Source: Chloropicon primus (Eukaryota > Chlorophyta > Chloropicophyceae > Chloropicales > Chloropicaceae). From it: a stretch of 64,000 nt of DNA. The position numbers and the translations under genes are program-made. This document shows, in pieces, positions 27,884-37,273 of the stretch; positions within the stretch are counted from its first letter, which is position 1, and the number at the start of each line of letters is the position of its first letter. The stretch is taken from contig CP060756.1 of NCBI GenBank assembly GCA_023205875.1, forward strand, positions 310,001 to 374,000. Direction: 5' to 3'. Below the pieces are notes generated by a model. It had not been told where the DNA came from. It saw only the letters and a list, made by a program, of their open reading frames with translations, and did no database searches.

Positions 27884-28784
27884 ATGGGAGACTGGGACGC
27901 TGGAACGAAGTCGACGGTCCAGAAGATACCTTTGCTCAAGGTAAGTGAGTGAGCCTCCATGAGCGAATCGAATCCATTCGAGAAGGAAGGCACGCCACGC
28001 CAAGGAGTTGTTCGCTGCAAGGAGGGAGAGGGGAGAGGGGTGTGCCAGGGTGCCAGCGGTTTGCAGTAGAGCGGCGAGGAGGGAAAGGATCGTCCAGGAA
28101 GAGCCTCGTCGCGAAGGGGAGGAGACAGAGGAGCCATCGGGAATCGGGAAGCACTAACTCTTCACCTCTCTTGATCGGAACGAACTCTCATCGGCATCGC
28201 GCGCGCTGGGATACGATGCAGACGAAGGCAGGGCCCAGGGACAAAGAGGAGTGGCCGAAGAGACTTAAGGAGGTGAGTCAGGTGGTCGGCACGGTCTGGG
28301 AGGAGCCATCCGAATCGACGAGTCCCTTGCGCTGACGAGCGAGTCTTGTCCAATTGAACTTTTGCTTCCTCATCTTCGCCCTTCCAAGGAATATGCCGCT
28401 CTGATCAAGTACGTGCAGCTGAACAAGGGCTCGGACCAAGACTGGTTCACCATCTCATCGAACAAGGAGGGAACCCATTGGAGCGGCAAGTGCTGGTACA
28501 TTCACAATCTGTTGAAGTACGAGTTCGACCTCGAGTTTGATATCCCAGTGACGTATCCGATGACTTCCCCGGAGCTGCAGCTGCCGGAGCTGGACGGGAA
28601 GACCTCGAAGATGTACAGGGGTGGAAAAATTTGCCTCTCGATACACTTCAAGCCCCTTTGGGCGAAGAACAGCCCCCACTTTGGCGTTGCCCATGCACTT
28701 TGCCTCGGCCTCGGCCCTTGGATGGCCGCGGAGATCCCCCACCTCATCGACAGCGGGATCATTTCGCACAAGGACAAGAAGTGA
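27884..28784 (+). CDS. UFC1: UFM1-conjugating enzyme 1
   Basis: Three phase-0 exons: 27884-27940, 28222-28272 and 28389-28784, giving 167 residues, exactly the family length. The joins restore the family sequence: IPLLK + [17 protein letters not shown] + [10 protein letters not shown]. The UFC1 core [20 protein letters not shown] and [22 protein letters not shown] is present, with the active-site Cys in [10 protein letters not shown] (about residue 117). UFC1 is the E2 of ufmylation, which modifies ER-bound ribosomes. Its presence implies an active UFM1 system. Confidence 0.96.
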
Positions 28785-28938
28785 CGACGCTGGGAACCGG
28801 GTTTCGTGTTTTGCGGCTTTGGAACAAGCAGCTACTGCTAGTATATCTTACACAAACATTTTTTTTTGGCTTCGCCTTGGAATGGTCACGGCCTTCCTCT
28901 TCCGCTCGGGCGCGAACCAGAGGTCGGAGCAGCCATCC

Positions 28939-29646
28939 CTACGAAGTCTCCTCTTCGGCGCCCTTCTTGACGAGCCCACTCGACTTGGTCTTGAGCATCT
29001 TGAAGAACTTGGATCCCTTGGATTTCATGTCCGTGAGGTTCTTCTTGCCAAGCTCCTTTATCTTCTGCACGTTCTGGCTCTGCGAGACTTGCTCCTTGAC
29101 GCTCTTCAGGGAAGTCACCCCCTTTTCGGTGAAGCTGTTGACCTTGCTCTTGACAACCGAGCTCTGGTCCAGCACCGAAGTCTGGAGCTGCTTGAACTTG
29201 TCCGATATCTCTGCCTGTTTCAACGAACCCGCCTCTCTCTCCGCACGGTGAAGCTCCTGCTCCATGTGTTCCACCACCTGTTGTAACGCCTTGATCCTAT
29301 CGCTGATGTGGTCAATCTGGCGGTAGTCCTGTTGAAGCTTCGCGGCGATGGCCTCAAAGAACGGAATCATCTTCTCCCTCTCCTCCTTGAACTCTCCCTT
29401 CGCCACGCCAATGAGAAGCTCGAGCTCGTCCAAGCTTCCGAGGATCGCTTCGACGACATTCTCCACGCTGTGCGAGGCACTTTCCGCGGCTTGGTGGCTC
29501 CCTGTCACAGCCTTCGCCGCGTCCAGGGACAAGGACTCGAGCGAACTCCGCAGCGTCCCCCCCTCCTCCATCAACGGACTCACCTCCGCCCCTCCCTCGC
29601 TCCCCTCCTCCGTGCTCGACACCTCCACCTTCACCTCCTCCTCCAT
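28939..29646 (-). CDS. Coiled-coil protein of unknown family
   Basis: 235 residues from the ATG at 29646, one exon. An acidic N-terminus is followed by long amphipathic helices (about 60-180, including EREKMIPFFEAIAAKLQQ and ISDRIKALQQVVEHMEQELH) and a Lys/Ser-rich C-terminus. The pattern recalls small coiled-coil subunits of BLOC/BORC complexes, but I cannot assign it. The composite upstream motif lies 46-79 bp from the ATG. TTACA at 28849 fits a minus-strand TGTAA poly(A) signal. Confidence 0.75.
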   Translation of the reverse strand: MEEEVKVEVSSTEEGSEGGAEVSPLMEEGGTLRSSLESLSLDAAKAVTGSHQAAESASHSVENVVEAILGSLDELELLIGVAKGEFKEEREKMIPFFEAIAAKLQQDYRQIDHISDRIKALQQVVEHMEQELHRAEREAGSLKQAEISDKFKQLQTSVLDQSSVVKSKVNSFTEKGVTSLKSVKEQVSQSQNVQKIKELGKKNLTDMKSKGSKFFKMLKTKSSGLVKKGAEEETS

Positions 29647-29691
29647 GGCAATGGTCCCTTCCCTCGCCACCTCACCACGGCGTCAAATCCT

Positions 29692-29725
29692 TCGACCACG
29701 GTACCAATGGAAAGCTCGCGAGACG
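29692..29725 (-). promoter_or_regulatory. Composite upstream motif, copy 3
   Basis: TCGACCACGGTACCAAT then GGAAAGCTCGCGAGACG, with GCGTCAAA just before it at 29680-29687. It is 46-79 bp upstream of the ATG of the minus-strand coiled-coil gene and about 220 bp from the next + strand gene. The rest of 29647-29948 has nothing else recognisable. Confidence 0.65.
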
Positions 29726-29948
29726 TGCGTTCGTGTGATCCCTTTGCCGCGCCCTTTCTCTCTCGTCCTCGTCGAGAACGGATCAAACTCTTGGCCTCGC
29801 CCTCTGGCCTCGACGCCAAGGAACAGGACAGTCTGCTGCTGGAGCGAGGGCGATGGCGTTGAGGTGGAGGAGCAGAGGAAGCGTCCGAACGAGGAAGAGG
29901 GGATGCCTGATGCGTGCAGGACCGACCAGAAGGGCTCCTCACGACTGG

Positions 29949-30240
29949 ATGGCGCCGGATTGGAATTGGGGGTACGCGAGGGGAGCGGCACACGACGGTA
30001 AGGAGACCAAACACAGGTGATGATGATGTTGATGATGTTGATGTTGTTGATGATGATGATGGGAGGAGAGTTTGACAAGAGTTTGCTTTTGCCAGCTGCT
30101 TTTGAGTTGAGGCAACGATTGGGCAGGAGGGAAGACAGGGAGAAGTGGATTCAGGACGACAGCATCCCGTGGGATGAGACGGTTCTGTGCCTGGCTTTGA
30201 GGATCCAGAGGTAAGTCGTTATCGTTAATATGAATCCGTG

Positions 30241-30276
<36 letters not shown>

Positions 30277-30545
30277 AGTCATCATCTCCAGGAGTTTCGA
30301 GGGCTGACCCCCACCCTCTTGTCTGCAGGAGCTGCAACTATGGTCGAGATGCGGCGGGCTTCGGGTCAGTGCTTGACGCCTTGGCAGCAGGCGAGTACGG
30401 AAGCGCGTCGGCCCCCAACGCGGCTCTCGTGGGGGCGCTGAGCGCACGCCTGGTGGAAGGGCTCGGGCAGCAGGAGCCAGGGAGTGACGCTGAAGCGATC
30501 CAGAGATCTCTCATCGCCCTTGGCTTCCTAGAGGAGGGCCTGTGA
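29949..30545 (+). CDS. Small conserved-looking protein with WNWGY start, unknown function
   Basis: Three exons: 29949-29997, 30066-30210 and 30329-30545, about 136 residues, phases 1 and 2 consistent. It starts MAPDWNWGYARGAAHD and continues GEFDKSLLLPAAFELRQRLG and WIQDDSIPWDETVLCLALRIQ, ending in an Ala/Gly/Leu-rich helical part. The first intron is only 68 nt and its acceptor (GATGATGGGAG) has a poor pyrimidine tract. The alternative is a start at 30059 (122 residues, two exons). The second intron contains a TG run. No family assigned. Confidence 0.55.
30242..30273. repeat. TG dinucleotide run inside an intron
   Basis: About 14 TG units in the second intron of the WNWGY gene, 55 nt upstream of its acceptor. 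Confidence 0.9.
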
Positions 30546-30635
30546 CGACAAGTTGTGTTTCCTTTCCTTTAATGAACAGAGTAGACTTCGTATACAAAGG
30601 TGGGGTGGTTGGCCGCCAAACGCTTCCGTTCGTCC

Positions 30636-31465
30636 TCAGCAGACTCTCTCCTTGCAGACGGGGCAGTTGGTGCTGTATTTTCCCAGCCACTCGTCCGCGC
30701 ACTCGGCGTGAAAGGTGTGGCCACAAGGCAGCTTCTTTATCTTCTCTCCCGCATCGAAACCGCACTGGCAGATGGAGCAGATATCGTCCTTGGTGACGCT
30801 GCTGTCGTCCACAATTTTTGTCTCCAAGTTTTCAATCACTCGCTTGGGTGCCGTCACCTTGACGTCTTCCAGCTTGCAGAGGTCCTCGTAAGACATCTCG
30901 CCCAGCTCCCATTGCTGCTGCGGTGCCCCGGCGTCTTGCCCGCCTCGGAACCTGCCCGTCCCGAAACCGGAGCGGCCCAAGGCACTCGCCCTCTCGGTGG
31001 TCACCGGCGCGCTGGACGTTGGGAACATGATGGAAGACGCCGGACCAGGCTCGAAGATCTGCGCTGGCCTGCCGTTCGCCTCAGCCATCGAGAGTGAGAT
31101 GGCCAGAGCAAGCTCGTACTCCTCCATCTCCTGGCGCTGCTGGGAGTGTGAGTCCGTGAGCCCCGCATAAAACTGCTCTCTCTGGATGTCCAAAAGCTCG
31201 AGGTCTCTCTCCAAGTTCGTGGTCCCCATCGGCCTGGTCACCGCTGGCCGAGAATGTCGGCTGCTGCTCGAAGCGTCCCCGAGGTGTCCCATGGCCCGCT
31301 GCTGCTGGGCTCTCCTCTCCTCCGCCTCCTTCTGGTGGTTCAGCTCGTTCTGGATCTTCTCGCGCTTGGCCTCGTACTCCAGACGCTTCTTGCGGCCTTG
31401 ACCGATCGACGTTGTGCGCACAAGGAGAGAGGAGTCAGGACAACCGATGAGATAGATGGATCGAT

Positions 31466-31507
<42 letters not shown>

Positions 31508-31870
31508 TCCTCGTACCTCTCTCTGCTTGGCGCTGGATATCCGCCATGTTTCTGCTGTGAAACCTCCTCGCTTGGTCCAACACATTCGATTCACAATGAG
31601 GGAAGGGAAAGAAAAGAAGCGTCAGACGATCGATACGCGTATCGACTGAGTGCAATTTAGGCGAACGGGAGTCCCGTTCCACTCACCTGAGATGACTGCC
31701 CGACTCCTCCTGGCACTCGAGGACGCCTCGTTCTCGTTCGTCACCGTGTTTTCCCCGGGCGCGACAGAGGCCTGCTGTGTCTTCTTCCTCGAAGGAAGCT
31801 GCGAGACGACGCTGTCCCTCTCCTTGTTTCCACCGCCCTCTCCCCCGAACGTCAACACAATGTTCGACAT
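30636..31870 (-). CDS. RING-H2 E3 ubiquitin ligase-like protein
   Basis: Three minus-strand exons, 31870-31687, 31570-31517 and 31396-30636, all joined in phase 1, about 332 residues. It starts MSNIVLTFGGEGGGNKERD. Middle helices (RKKRLEYEAKREKIQNELN, MEEYELALAISLSMAE) include a UIM-like stretch (YELALAISLSMAE), which would bind ubiquitin. The C-terminal RING-H2 is complete: CSICQCGFDAGEKIKKLPCG, HTFHAECADEWL, CPVCK. The second intron starts with a long TC tract. A weaker form of the composite motif (CTATCGAAAGAGCACGAAAC) lies about 75 bp upstream. Confidence 0.83.
31469..31504. repeat. GA/TC dinucleotide run inside an intron
   Basis: About 17 GA units on the + strand (TC on the coding strand) in the second intron of the RING-H2 gene, close to its 5' splice site. 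Confidence 0.9.
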
Positions 31871-31943
31871 GGCTCCTCCCTGTGCCCTCCAAAAGTCCTG
31901 TCCCTGGCGAGAGGGGTACTCAAGGCGTGCACCGAATCCTTCG

Positions 31944-31964
31944 AGAGACGGCTCTATCGAAAGA
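31944..31964 (-). promoter_or_regulatory. Weak copy of the composite upstream motif (RING-H2 gene)
   Basis: CTATCGAAAG then AGCACGAAACG resembles copy 5 (CAATCGAAAG, CTCGTGAGACG). It has the same orientation and spacing from a minus-strand ATG, about 75 bp. The surrounding 31871-32470 holds no recognisable gene. Confidence 0.35.
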
Positions 31965-32470
31965 GCACGAAACGAAGGTTCCCCTGGTCGTGTTCTTCCT
32001 CCCTTGGGTTGCCTCTGTCCCCGCCTCAAGGCGTGTCTCCTCTCGTCCTCACGTCACCAAAGCTGTCGCTTCGTCCTTGTCGTTGAGTCTGTCCTGTGAT
32101 TTGGATTCTACGGGTCTATTCATCAGTGTACACGTAGCGAGCCCACCTTGATCTTTGATTAAGGAAATATATCGTACACCCAAGACTAGACCTTGGCATG
32201 GAAATCGCTCCAGGAGAGAAAGGAGGAGGGCAGCGTCGGCTTGGCGCGGCAGGACCGAGAGGACGTCCCGTCGTTTCTGACATCGTGTTCTTTATCGCGG
32301 CGGATAGACACGATACAAGGCCAACATCGACAACGCCGACGGATTGGTTGGGTTCGTCCTTTGTCTTGTTCCAGTTCCTGCTCGTTCGAATAGGAGACAA
32401 GTTTGTTTGTGTGTTGTTTGTCGTGTGTGCGTGTGTGTGAGAGAGAGGTCCGTGTGCGAGCGTTATCACG

Positions 32471-33721
32471 ATGACAGGGGGCGACAAGGGTCGGATCGAT
32501 GCGAGGGCGGAGTTCATGCGGGCGTACCTTATCCTCGGAGTCCTCGCCCTCCTGGTTGTGGGAGCTTTCGTTGGCACCAAGTGGGAGAGGCCGTCGTCGT
32601 CCTCGTCCTCGTCGTCCTCGTCGGAGGTGGTGGAGGTGGAGACGGTCGCTGCTTCCTCAGCCTCGCTGGAGGTGCCGAAGCTGAGGACGGAGGGGCCCAA
32701 GGCGGAGGCGAGCAAGAGGAAGGCTCCGAAGCCACCGTCTCCTCCCGCGGCGGAGAAGAAGAAGAAGAAGGCCAACAAGGTCGCCAAGTCTCAGCAGGAG
32801 GAGGTGGCGGCCAAGCCTCAGCAGAAGGCGGTGGCGCCTCACCTGGACTTCTCCCAGCCCCAGCACGTTTGCCCCGGAAGCCCGACGACCAAGGGGATCA
32901 AGACGGGGGGCCCGAGGCAGAACAAGGAGGTCATCTACCGGATCCTGGACAAGCTCGGGGACGGGGAGGTGCCGGAGACCACGACGGACATGAAGGTGAT
33001 AAAGGGGGGAAACTTCGGCTTCAACAAGATCGAGTGCCCCTTCCTGACTCGGGACTGCGCGGACGTGAGGACCCACACCGGGAAGCAGGCCGCGGCGCAG
33101 ATGAAACAGAGCGGGCCCAAGTGGAACGAGACGGCCCAGAACTTCTTGGACCTCAAGCCCGGGAGCCTTGGGTCGTGCGCCCTCATCGGGAACAGCGAGA
33201 ACATGCTCAAGTACAACTGGGGCGAGAGCATCGACGCCCACGACACGGTGATCAGGCACAACACCCCGGTGGGAAAGTACGCTAAGCACGTGGGCAGCAA
33301 GGCGACGATCATTTGGGTGAAGGGGAGGTACAAGGGCGGCGGCTCCGCCAAGGCTTCCCTGGCGTACCTCCTGCCGAAGAACGTCAACGAGCTGCCGAAG
33401 AACTTCAAGAAGGACGGCAAGCCGATCTTGATCCGGGGGATCGGCGCCAAGCCCCTGGACAAGACCAAGAGGCTCCTGTACTACCTGCAGGGGGCGAACC
33501 TTCGGAGGAAGCACCCCACGGGGGGCTACAGCAGGCCCCTCAACATCATCGCCTCCCGGCTGTGCACGAGGGTCGACCTGTACGGCTTCGGGTCCAGGAA
33601 CTCCTCCGGCAAGTACTTCAAGAAGAGCGCCAAGGTGAGGCCCGCGCACATGATGGCCTTCGAGCACTGGACCTTCCGGTACATGATGTCCAAGGGCAAG
33701 CTGTGCGTGTACGGGGAGTAG
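32471..33721 (+). CDS. GT29 sialyltransferase-like Golgi glycosyltransferase
   Basis: 416 residues, one exon. Type II membrane topology: a short cytosolic start, a membrane segment (AYLILGVLALLVVGAFVGT, about 17-35) and a Ser/Lys/Glu-rich stem. Sialylmotif L is SCALIGNSENMLKYNWGE with HDTVIRHNTP (about 234-265), S is HPTGGYSRPLNIIASRLC (about 347) and VS is HMMAFE (HxxxxE, about 393-398). It is a second GT29 gene 15 kb from the first, but with a normal length and no long tail, and the two are clearly diverged. Substrates unknown. Confidence 0.9.
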   Translation: MTGGDKGRIDARAEFMRAYLILGVLALLVVGAFVGTKWERPSSSSSSSSSSEVVEVETVAASSASLEVPKLRTEGPKAEASKRKAPKPPSPPAAEKKKKKANKVAKSQQEEVAAKPQQKAVAPHLDFSQPQHVCPGSPTTKGIKTGGPRQNKEVIYRILDKLGDGEVPETTTDMKVIKGGNFGFNKIECPFLTRDCADVRTHTGKQAAAQMKQSGPKWNETAQNFLDLKPGSLGSCALIGNSENMLKYNWGESIDAHDTVIRHNTPVGKYAKHVGSKATIIWVKGRYKGGGSAKASLAYLLPKNVNELPKNFKKDGKPILIRGIGAKPLDKTKRLLYYLQGANLRRKHPTGGYSRPLNIIASRLCTRVDLYGFGSRNSSGKYFKKSAKVRPAHMMAFEHWTFRYMMSKGKLCVYGE

Positions 33722-33805
33722 TGAGGAGTTTCGGTGAGGGGGAGGAGCTGGCGTGTGTACATGTATAGAGAGGCAACAGCAGCAGCAAAGCAAAGCTAGT
33801 GGAGA

Positions 33806-33838
<33 letters not shown>

Positions 33839-34683
33839 TGAAGGGATGGATGGAGGGAGAGAAGAGTAATGTCTCTATCTTCCTTTCCTTCATAACATGA
33901 CTTGTGTACTTTGATTCTATTATTTTGTGTATTTATTCATCGATTCTTTTTTTTCAACTCTGCAATGCTCTTCACCGAGGAGAGGACACGGATGGTTTGG
34001 TCTGGTTCGTGAAAGAGAAGCGATGCCCTCGTCTCCATCTCCATCTCCATCATCATCCTCTCCATCCATCCATCTTCCTCCTCCTCGTCTCCATCTCCGT
34101 CTCCACGCTCTCTGACCCTGTCTCCGCGTCTTCCAATCCCAAACTTCCAGCAAAATTCCTCAACAAGACGGGTTTTCTACTCTCGCGTACCGTTGATCTC
34201 CCCCCCTCGTGTTGTAATGCGGTTGTAAATCAAAGTGTTCTCTCGTCGCGTTCTTCCAGTTGTCTCCTCTCTCGTTCACAGGATCTCAGCGACCACGACG
34301 ATCGAGACAGAGAGAACACAGAGACACAGAGGTAAGGTTCCCGCGCGGTAAGGCTCCCGAACGCGACGGAAAGGCCTCCGTCCCGACGAAGGAGCGGAAC
34401 CGCCTCCTCGCGAGCTTTCCGTGGAACCGCCACTCGAAGGGAACGACCGCTGAAACGTTGGAGTTTTTTGTTTTTGTTTTTGTTTTTGTGTCCTTTGGTT
34501 CTTGGACGCAGACTGTTGCTCTGTTTGGCAAGAGGATTGAAGGGGCGGCGAAGGGAAGGGGATGATCAGACGGAAGTGAAGGGGTTCGAGACAAACTCTT
34601 TCGTTTTCTGCTTTCCTCCCTCATTTTTTTTTTTCTTTTCATTTTTTCATATTTCTTTTTTTGGCTCCTCGTCGAAGAAGAAG
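33722..34683. other. Intergenic region with GA and GGAT simple repeats
   Basis: A GA run at 33804-33838, a CATCTC/CATC-rich tract at about 34030-34110, a (GTTTTT)n tract at 34464-34490 and a T-rich stretch at 34624-34662 next to the MATE start. No gene recognised. Confidence 0.5.
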
Positions 34684-36576
34684 ATGACAAGAGCCACGAC
34701 GGCAAGAACAACAACAGCGAGGTTGGCCTCGTCCCGCGGTGGCGCCGTCCTTCGGAGGAGGAGCAGCAGCACCGTCCTGCCCCACCGTCGGAAGGTGACC
34801 GCCTCGAGGAGGGCGGCACCGGAGGAGGTGGAGTACGAGTACGAGCCGCAGAGGGAGGCACCACCTCTCGGCGACAACAGCAACAACAAGGTCCAGCTGG
34901 AGGCGGAGGTGGTGAGCGAGCCCGGCCTGGTTCTGGACAACTCCCCCCAGCAGGCGGTGGAGCTGGACTCCGCGGCTGACATCGCGGTGGGGGACGGCGC
35001 GGCCCCGGCCTACGACGCGGTGCATTCGGAGGCCAAGTACGTGGAGATACAGAAGGGCCACCAGGAGGAGCCGGACGTGTTCGGGGTGGTGCGGCCCCAG
35101 CAGGTGTTCGACCTGGAGGTCCTCTCGGAGGACGCAGCGGCGGAGGTCGTGATACCGAGCGGGGAGACCGAGGCGGAGGTCGTCCTGCAGGAGGCCGCCG
35201 CGCCCCTCGTCGGCGAGCCGGAGCCCGCCTCCCTGGATACCCTGCTGTCGCCCAAGCCCTCGAGGATGACGCTCCAGCAGGTTCTGGCCTTCAGCATCCC
35301 CGCCCTGGCGGGGATCATGACGGACCCCCTCATGTCCTTCGTGGACACGGCCTGCGTGGGCAGGATGTCCTCGACGGAGCTCGCGGCCATGGGGCCGAAC
35401 ACGGCCATCTACAACTTTGTGCTCCAGATCTTCACGTGCTTCATCGTGTACACGTGCAGCATGGTCTCCAAGCTCAGCTCCAAGGCCGAGCACGACAAGG
35501 TGTTCGAGCTGGTGTCCCACGCCCTGTTCCTCGGGGTCGCGACGGGGGTCCTCGTGGCCGCGGGCCTGATCGGCTTCTCCACGCCGCTCCTGGCTTCCAT
35601 GGACACGCTCCCCGAGCTGATGGCGCCGGCGGCGTCCTACCTCAAGATAAGGGCGCTGTCCATGCCGGCGGTCCTCGTCTGCATGGTCTCCGGGGCCTTC
35701 TGCCTGGGCAGGAAGGACAGCAAGACGCCCCTCCTGGTGGCGATCGCGTCCACGATCACGAACCTCCTGGGGGACATCGTGCTCATCTTCGGCCCGGCCA
35801 AGATGGGTATCACGGGGGCGGCCTTGGCCACCGCGGCATCGGTCTACGTCGGGGCGGCCTACTTTTTGTGGAAGGTCGGCAGCCAGATCCCCCTCAGGCT
35901 GTCGGTCCCCGGCCTGAAGGACATCAAGCCCTTCTTGACGACGAGCTCCATGCTAACGATCAGGAACTGCAGCATCATGTTCAACTTTGTGGCCATGACG
36001 ATGTTCGCGGGGACGTATGGGGCGGTGGCCACGGCCTGCCACCAGGTGGCGATCTCCGTCTTCATGATCGGGAACCTCGCGGCAGAGCCCTTCTCGCAGT
36101 GCGCCCAGTCCTTCCTGGCGTCCATCGGGTCCCTGAAGCGCAGGAGCCAGGAGGAGCACGCTTACCTCGTGGGGGCGATGAAGCTCCTCACGGTTACCAC
36201 GTTCGTGTGCGGCGCCGCGATGTGCCTGTTCACCGGGGGGATGTGCAGCATCCCCGCCCTGTTCACCACGGACGCGGTCATCGGGACCAAGGTTGGGCTC
36301 GCGGCCCCCATCGTCGGGGTGGCGGTCTGGCTCTCCTGCGTCAACTGCGTCAGCGACGGCTTCATCTTCGCGAACCAGGACTACAACTACGGCGCCCTCC
36401 TGGCGGTGCTGAACATCCCGGTCCTCCTGTTCATCCTCCAGACCGCGGGGAAGCTCGGGTTCGGCTGGGTGTCCGTCTGGATCGGAATGGCCGCTTTCTA
36501 CGCCATCAGGCTTACCGAGAACACGGTGAGGATCTTGTACCTGAACAAGAAGAGGCTCGCTGCGAAGGAAGCCTGA
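34684..36576 (+). CDS. MATE-family transporter with plastid transit-like N-terminus
   Basis: 630 residues from the ATG at 34684, one exon. The first 45 residues are Thr/Ala/Arg/Ser-rich without acidic residues (MTRATTARTTTARLASSRGG), a typical plastid transit peptide. A long acidic Val/Glu/Ala-rich linker follows to about 190. The MATE domain (about 195-620) begins LQQVLAFSIPALAGIMTDPL with MSFVDTACVGR and has about twelve hydrophobic segments. It resembles chloroplast-envelope MATE carriers such as EDS5-type proteins. The substrate cannot be told from sequence. A TGTAA lies at 36656. Confidence 0.9.
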   Translation: MTRATTARTTTARLASSRGGAVLRRRSSSTVLPHRRKVTASRRAAPEEVEYEYEPQREAPPLGDNSNNKVQLEAEVVSEPGLVLDNSPQQAVELDSAADIAVGDGAAPAYDAVHSEAKYVEIQKGHQEEPDVFGVVRPQQVFDLEVLSEDAAAEVVIPSGETEAEVVLQEAAAPLVGEPEPASLDTLLSPKPSRMTLQQVLAFSIPALAGIMTDPLMSFVDTACVGRMSSTELAAMGPNTAIYNFVLQIFTCFIVYTCSMVSKLSSKAEHDKVFELVSHALFLGVATGVLVAAGLIGFSTPLLASMDTLPELMAPAASYLKIRALSMPAVLVCMVSGAFCLGRKDSKTPLLVAIASTITNLLGDIVLIFGPAKMGITGAALATAASVYVGAAYFLWKVGSQIPLRLSVPGLKDIKPFLTTSSMLTIRNCSIMFNFVAMTMFAGTYGAVATACHQVAISVFMIGNLAAEPFSQCAQSFLASIGSLKRRSQEEHAYLVGAMKLLTVTTFVCGAAMCLFTGGMCSIPALFTTDAVIGTKVGLAAPIVGVAVWLSCVNCVSDGFIFANQDYNYGALLAVLNIPVLLFILQTAGKLGFGWVSVWIGMAAFYAIRLTENTVRILYLNKKRLAAKEA

Positions 36577-36698
36577 GCGAGCGTAAGGAGGTGGAGGTGG
36601 AGGTGGAGGGGTGTACATCGGGAAAGAAGAAAGGGGTATTATTTTTATTTTTGTGTGTAATATAGTTTGTTCCTCCAAACAAAGCTCGCGCGTGCGTG

Positions 36699-37131
36699 CT
36701 ACCAAAGGTCTTTGGCGCTCTTTCGAAGGGCCCTCCTGCTCAGCCTGGACGACTTCTGGGTCGTGATCCTGTCCGTGACGGCCAGGGCCTTGCTGATGCC
36801 TTTCGCCTTCCTCCTCTTGGCCGACCTCTTCGCTCCCTTCATCATGTGCTCCCCCTTCTTCCTCGCCACCGGAATCTCCACCCCGCCGCTCTCCAGGCCT
36901 TCCATCCCGTCGCCGCCTACCGGCCCAGTCTTCCACTCGCTCGCCGTCGCCGTCGTCGTCGCCATGTTGTGGTCCCCATCAGCATCTGAGAAAAACAAAC
37001 AGCAAAGAAAAAAAAGAGAGAGAAGTGTGTGTGTGTGTGAGCGCGTGCGTTGGCACCAAGTCCCCTTCCCGCCCCCTTCAGTCCCTGGTCGCGTCCTTAC
37101 CCTTCTCCTTCCTCTTCCTCCGCTTCGGCAT
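36699..37131 (-). CDS. Small basic, probably nucleolar protein
   Basis: Two minus-strand exons: 37131-37101 and 36985-36699, with a 115-nt intron (GTAAGG...TCTCAG) that splits an Asp codon; 105 residues. It starts MPKRRKRKEK and ends with a highly basic segment (KKGEHMMKGAKRSAKRRKAK, TQKSSRLSRRALRKSAKDLW). The layout is like small ribosome-biogenesis proteins such as SLX9 or LLP, but I cannot name the family. It is convergent with the MATE gene. Confidence 0.65.
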
Positions 37132-37273
37132 GGTGCCCCTCTCTCTGACCAGAGTCACCCGGTTCGACACCGAACACGCCAGCATTGGTGTCATCCGTGG
37201 TGCTGGATTGGCGATGGCGATGGCGATGGATTGCGATGGATTGCGATGGATTGCGATGGTGATTTAATCATCA

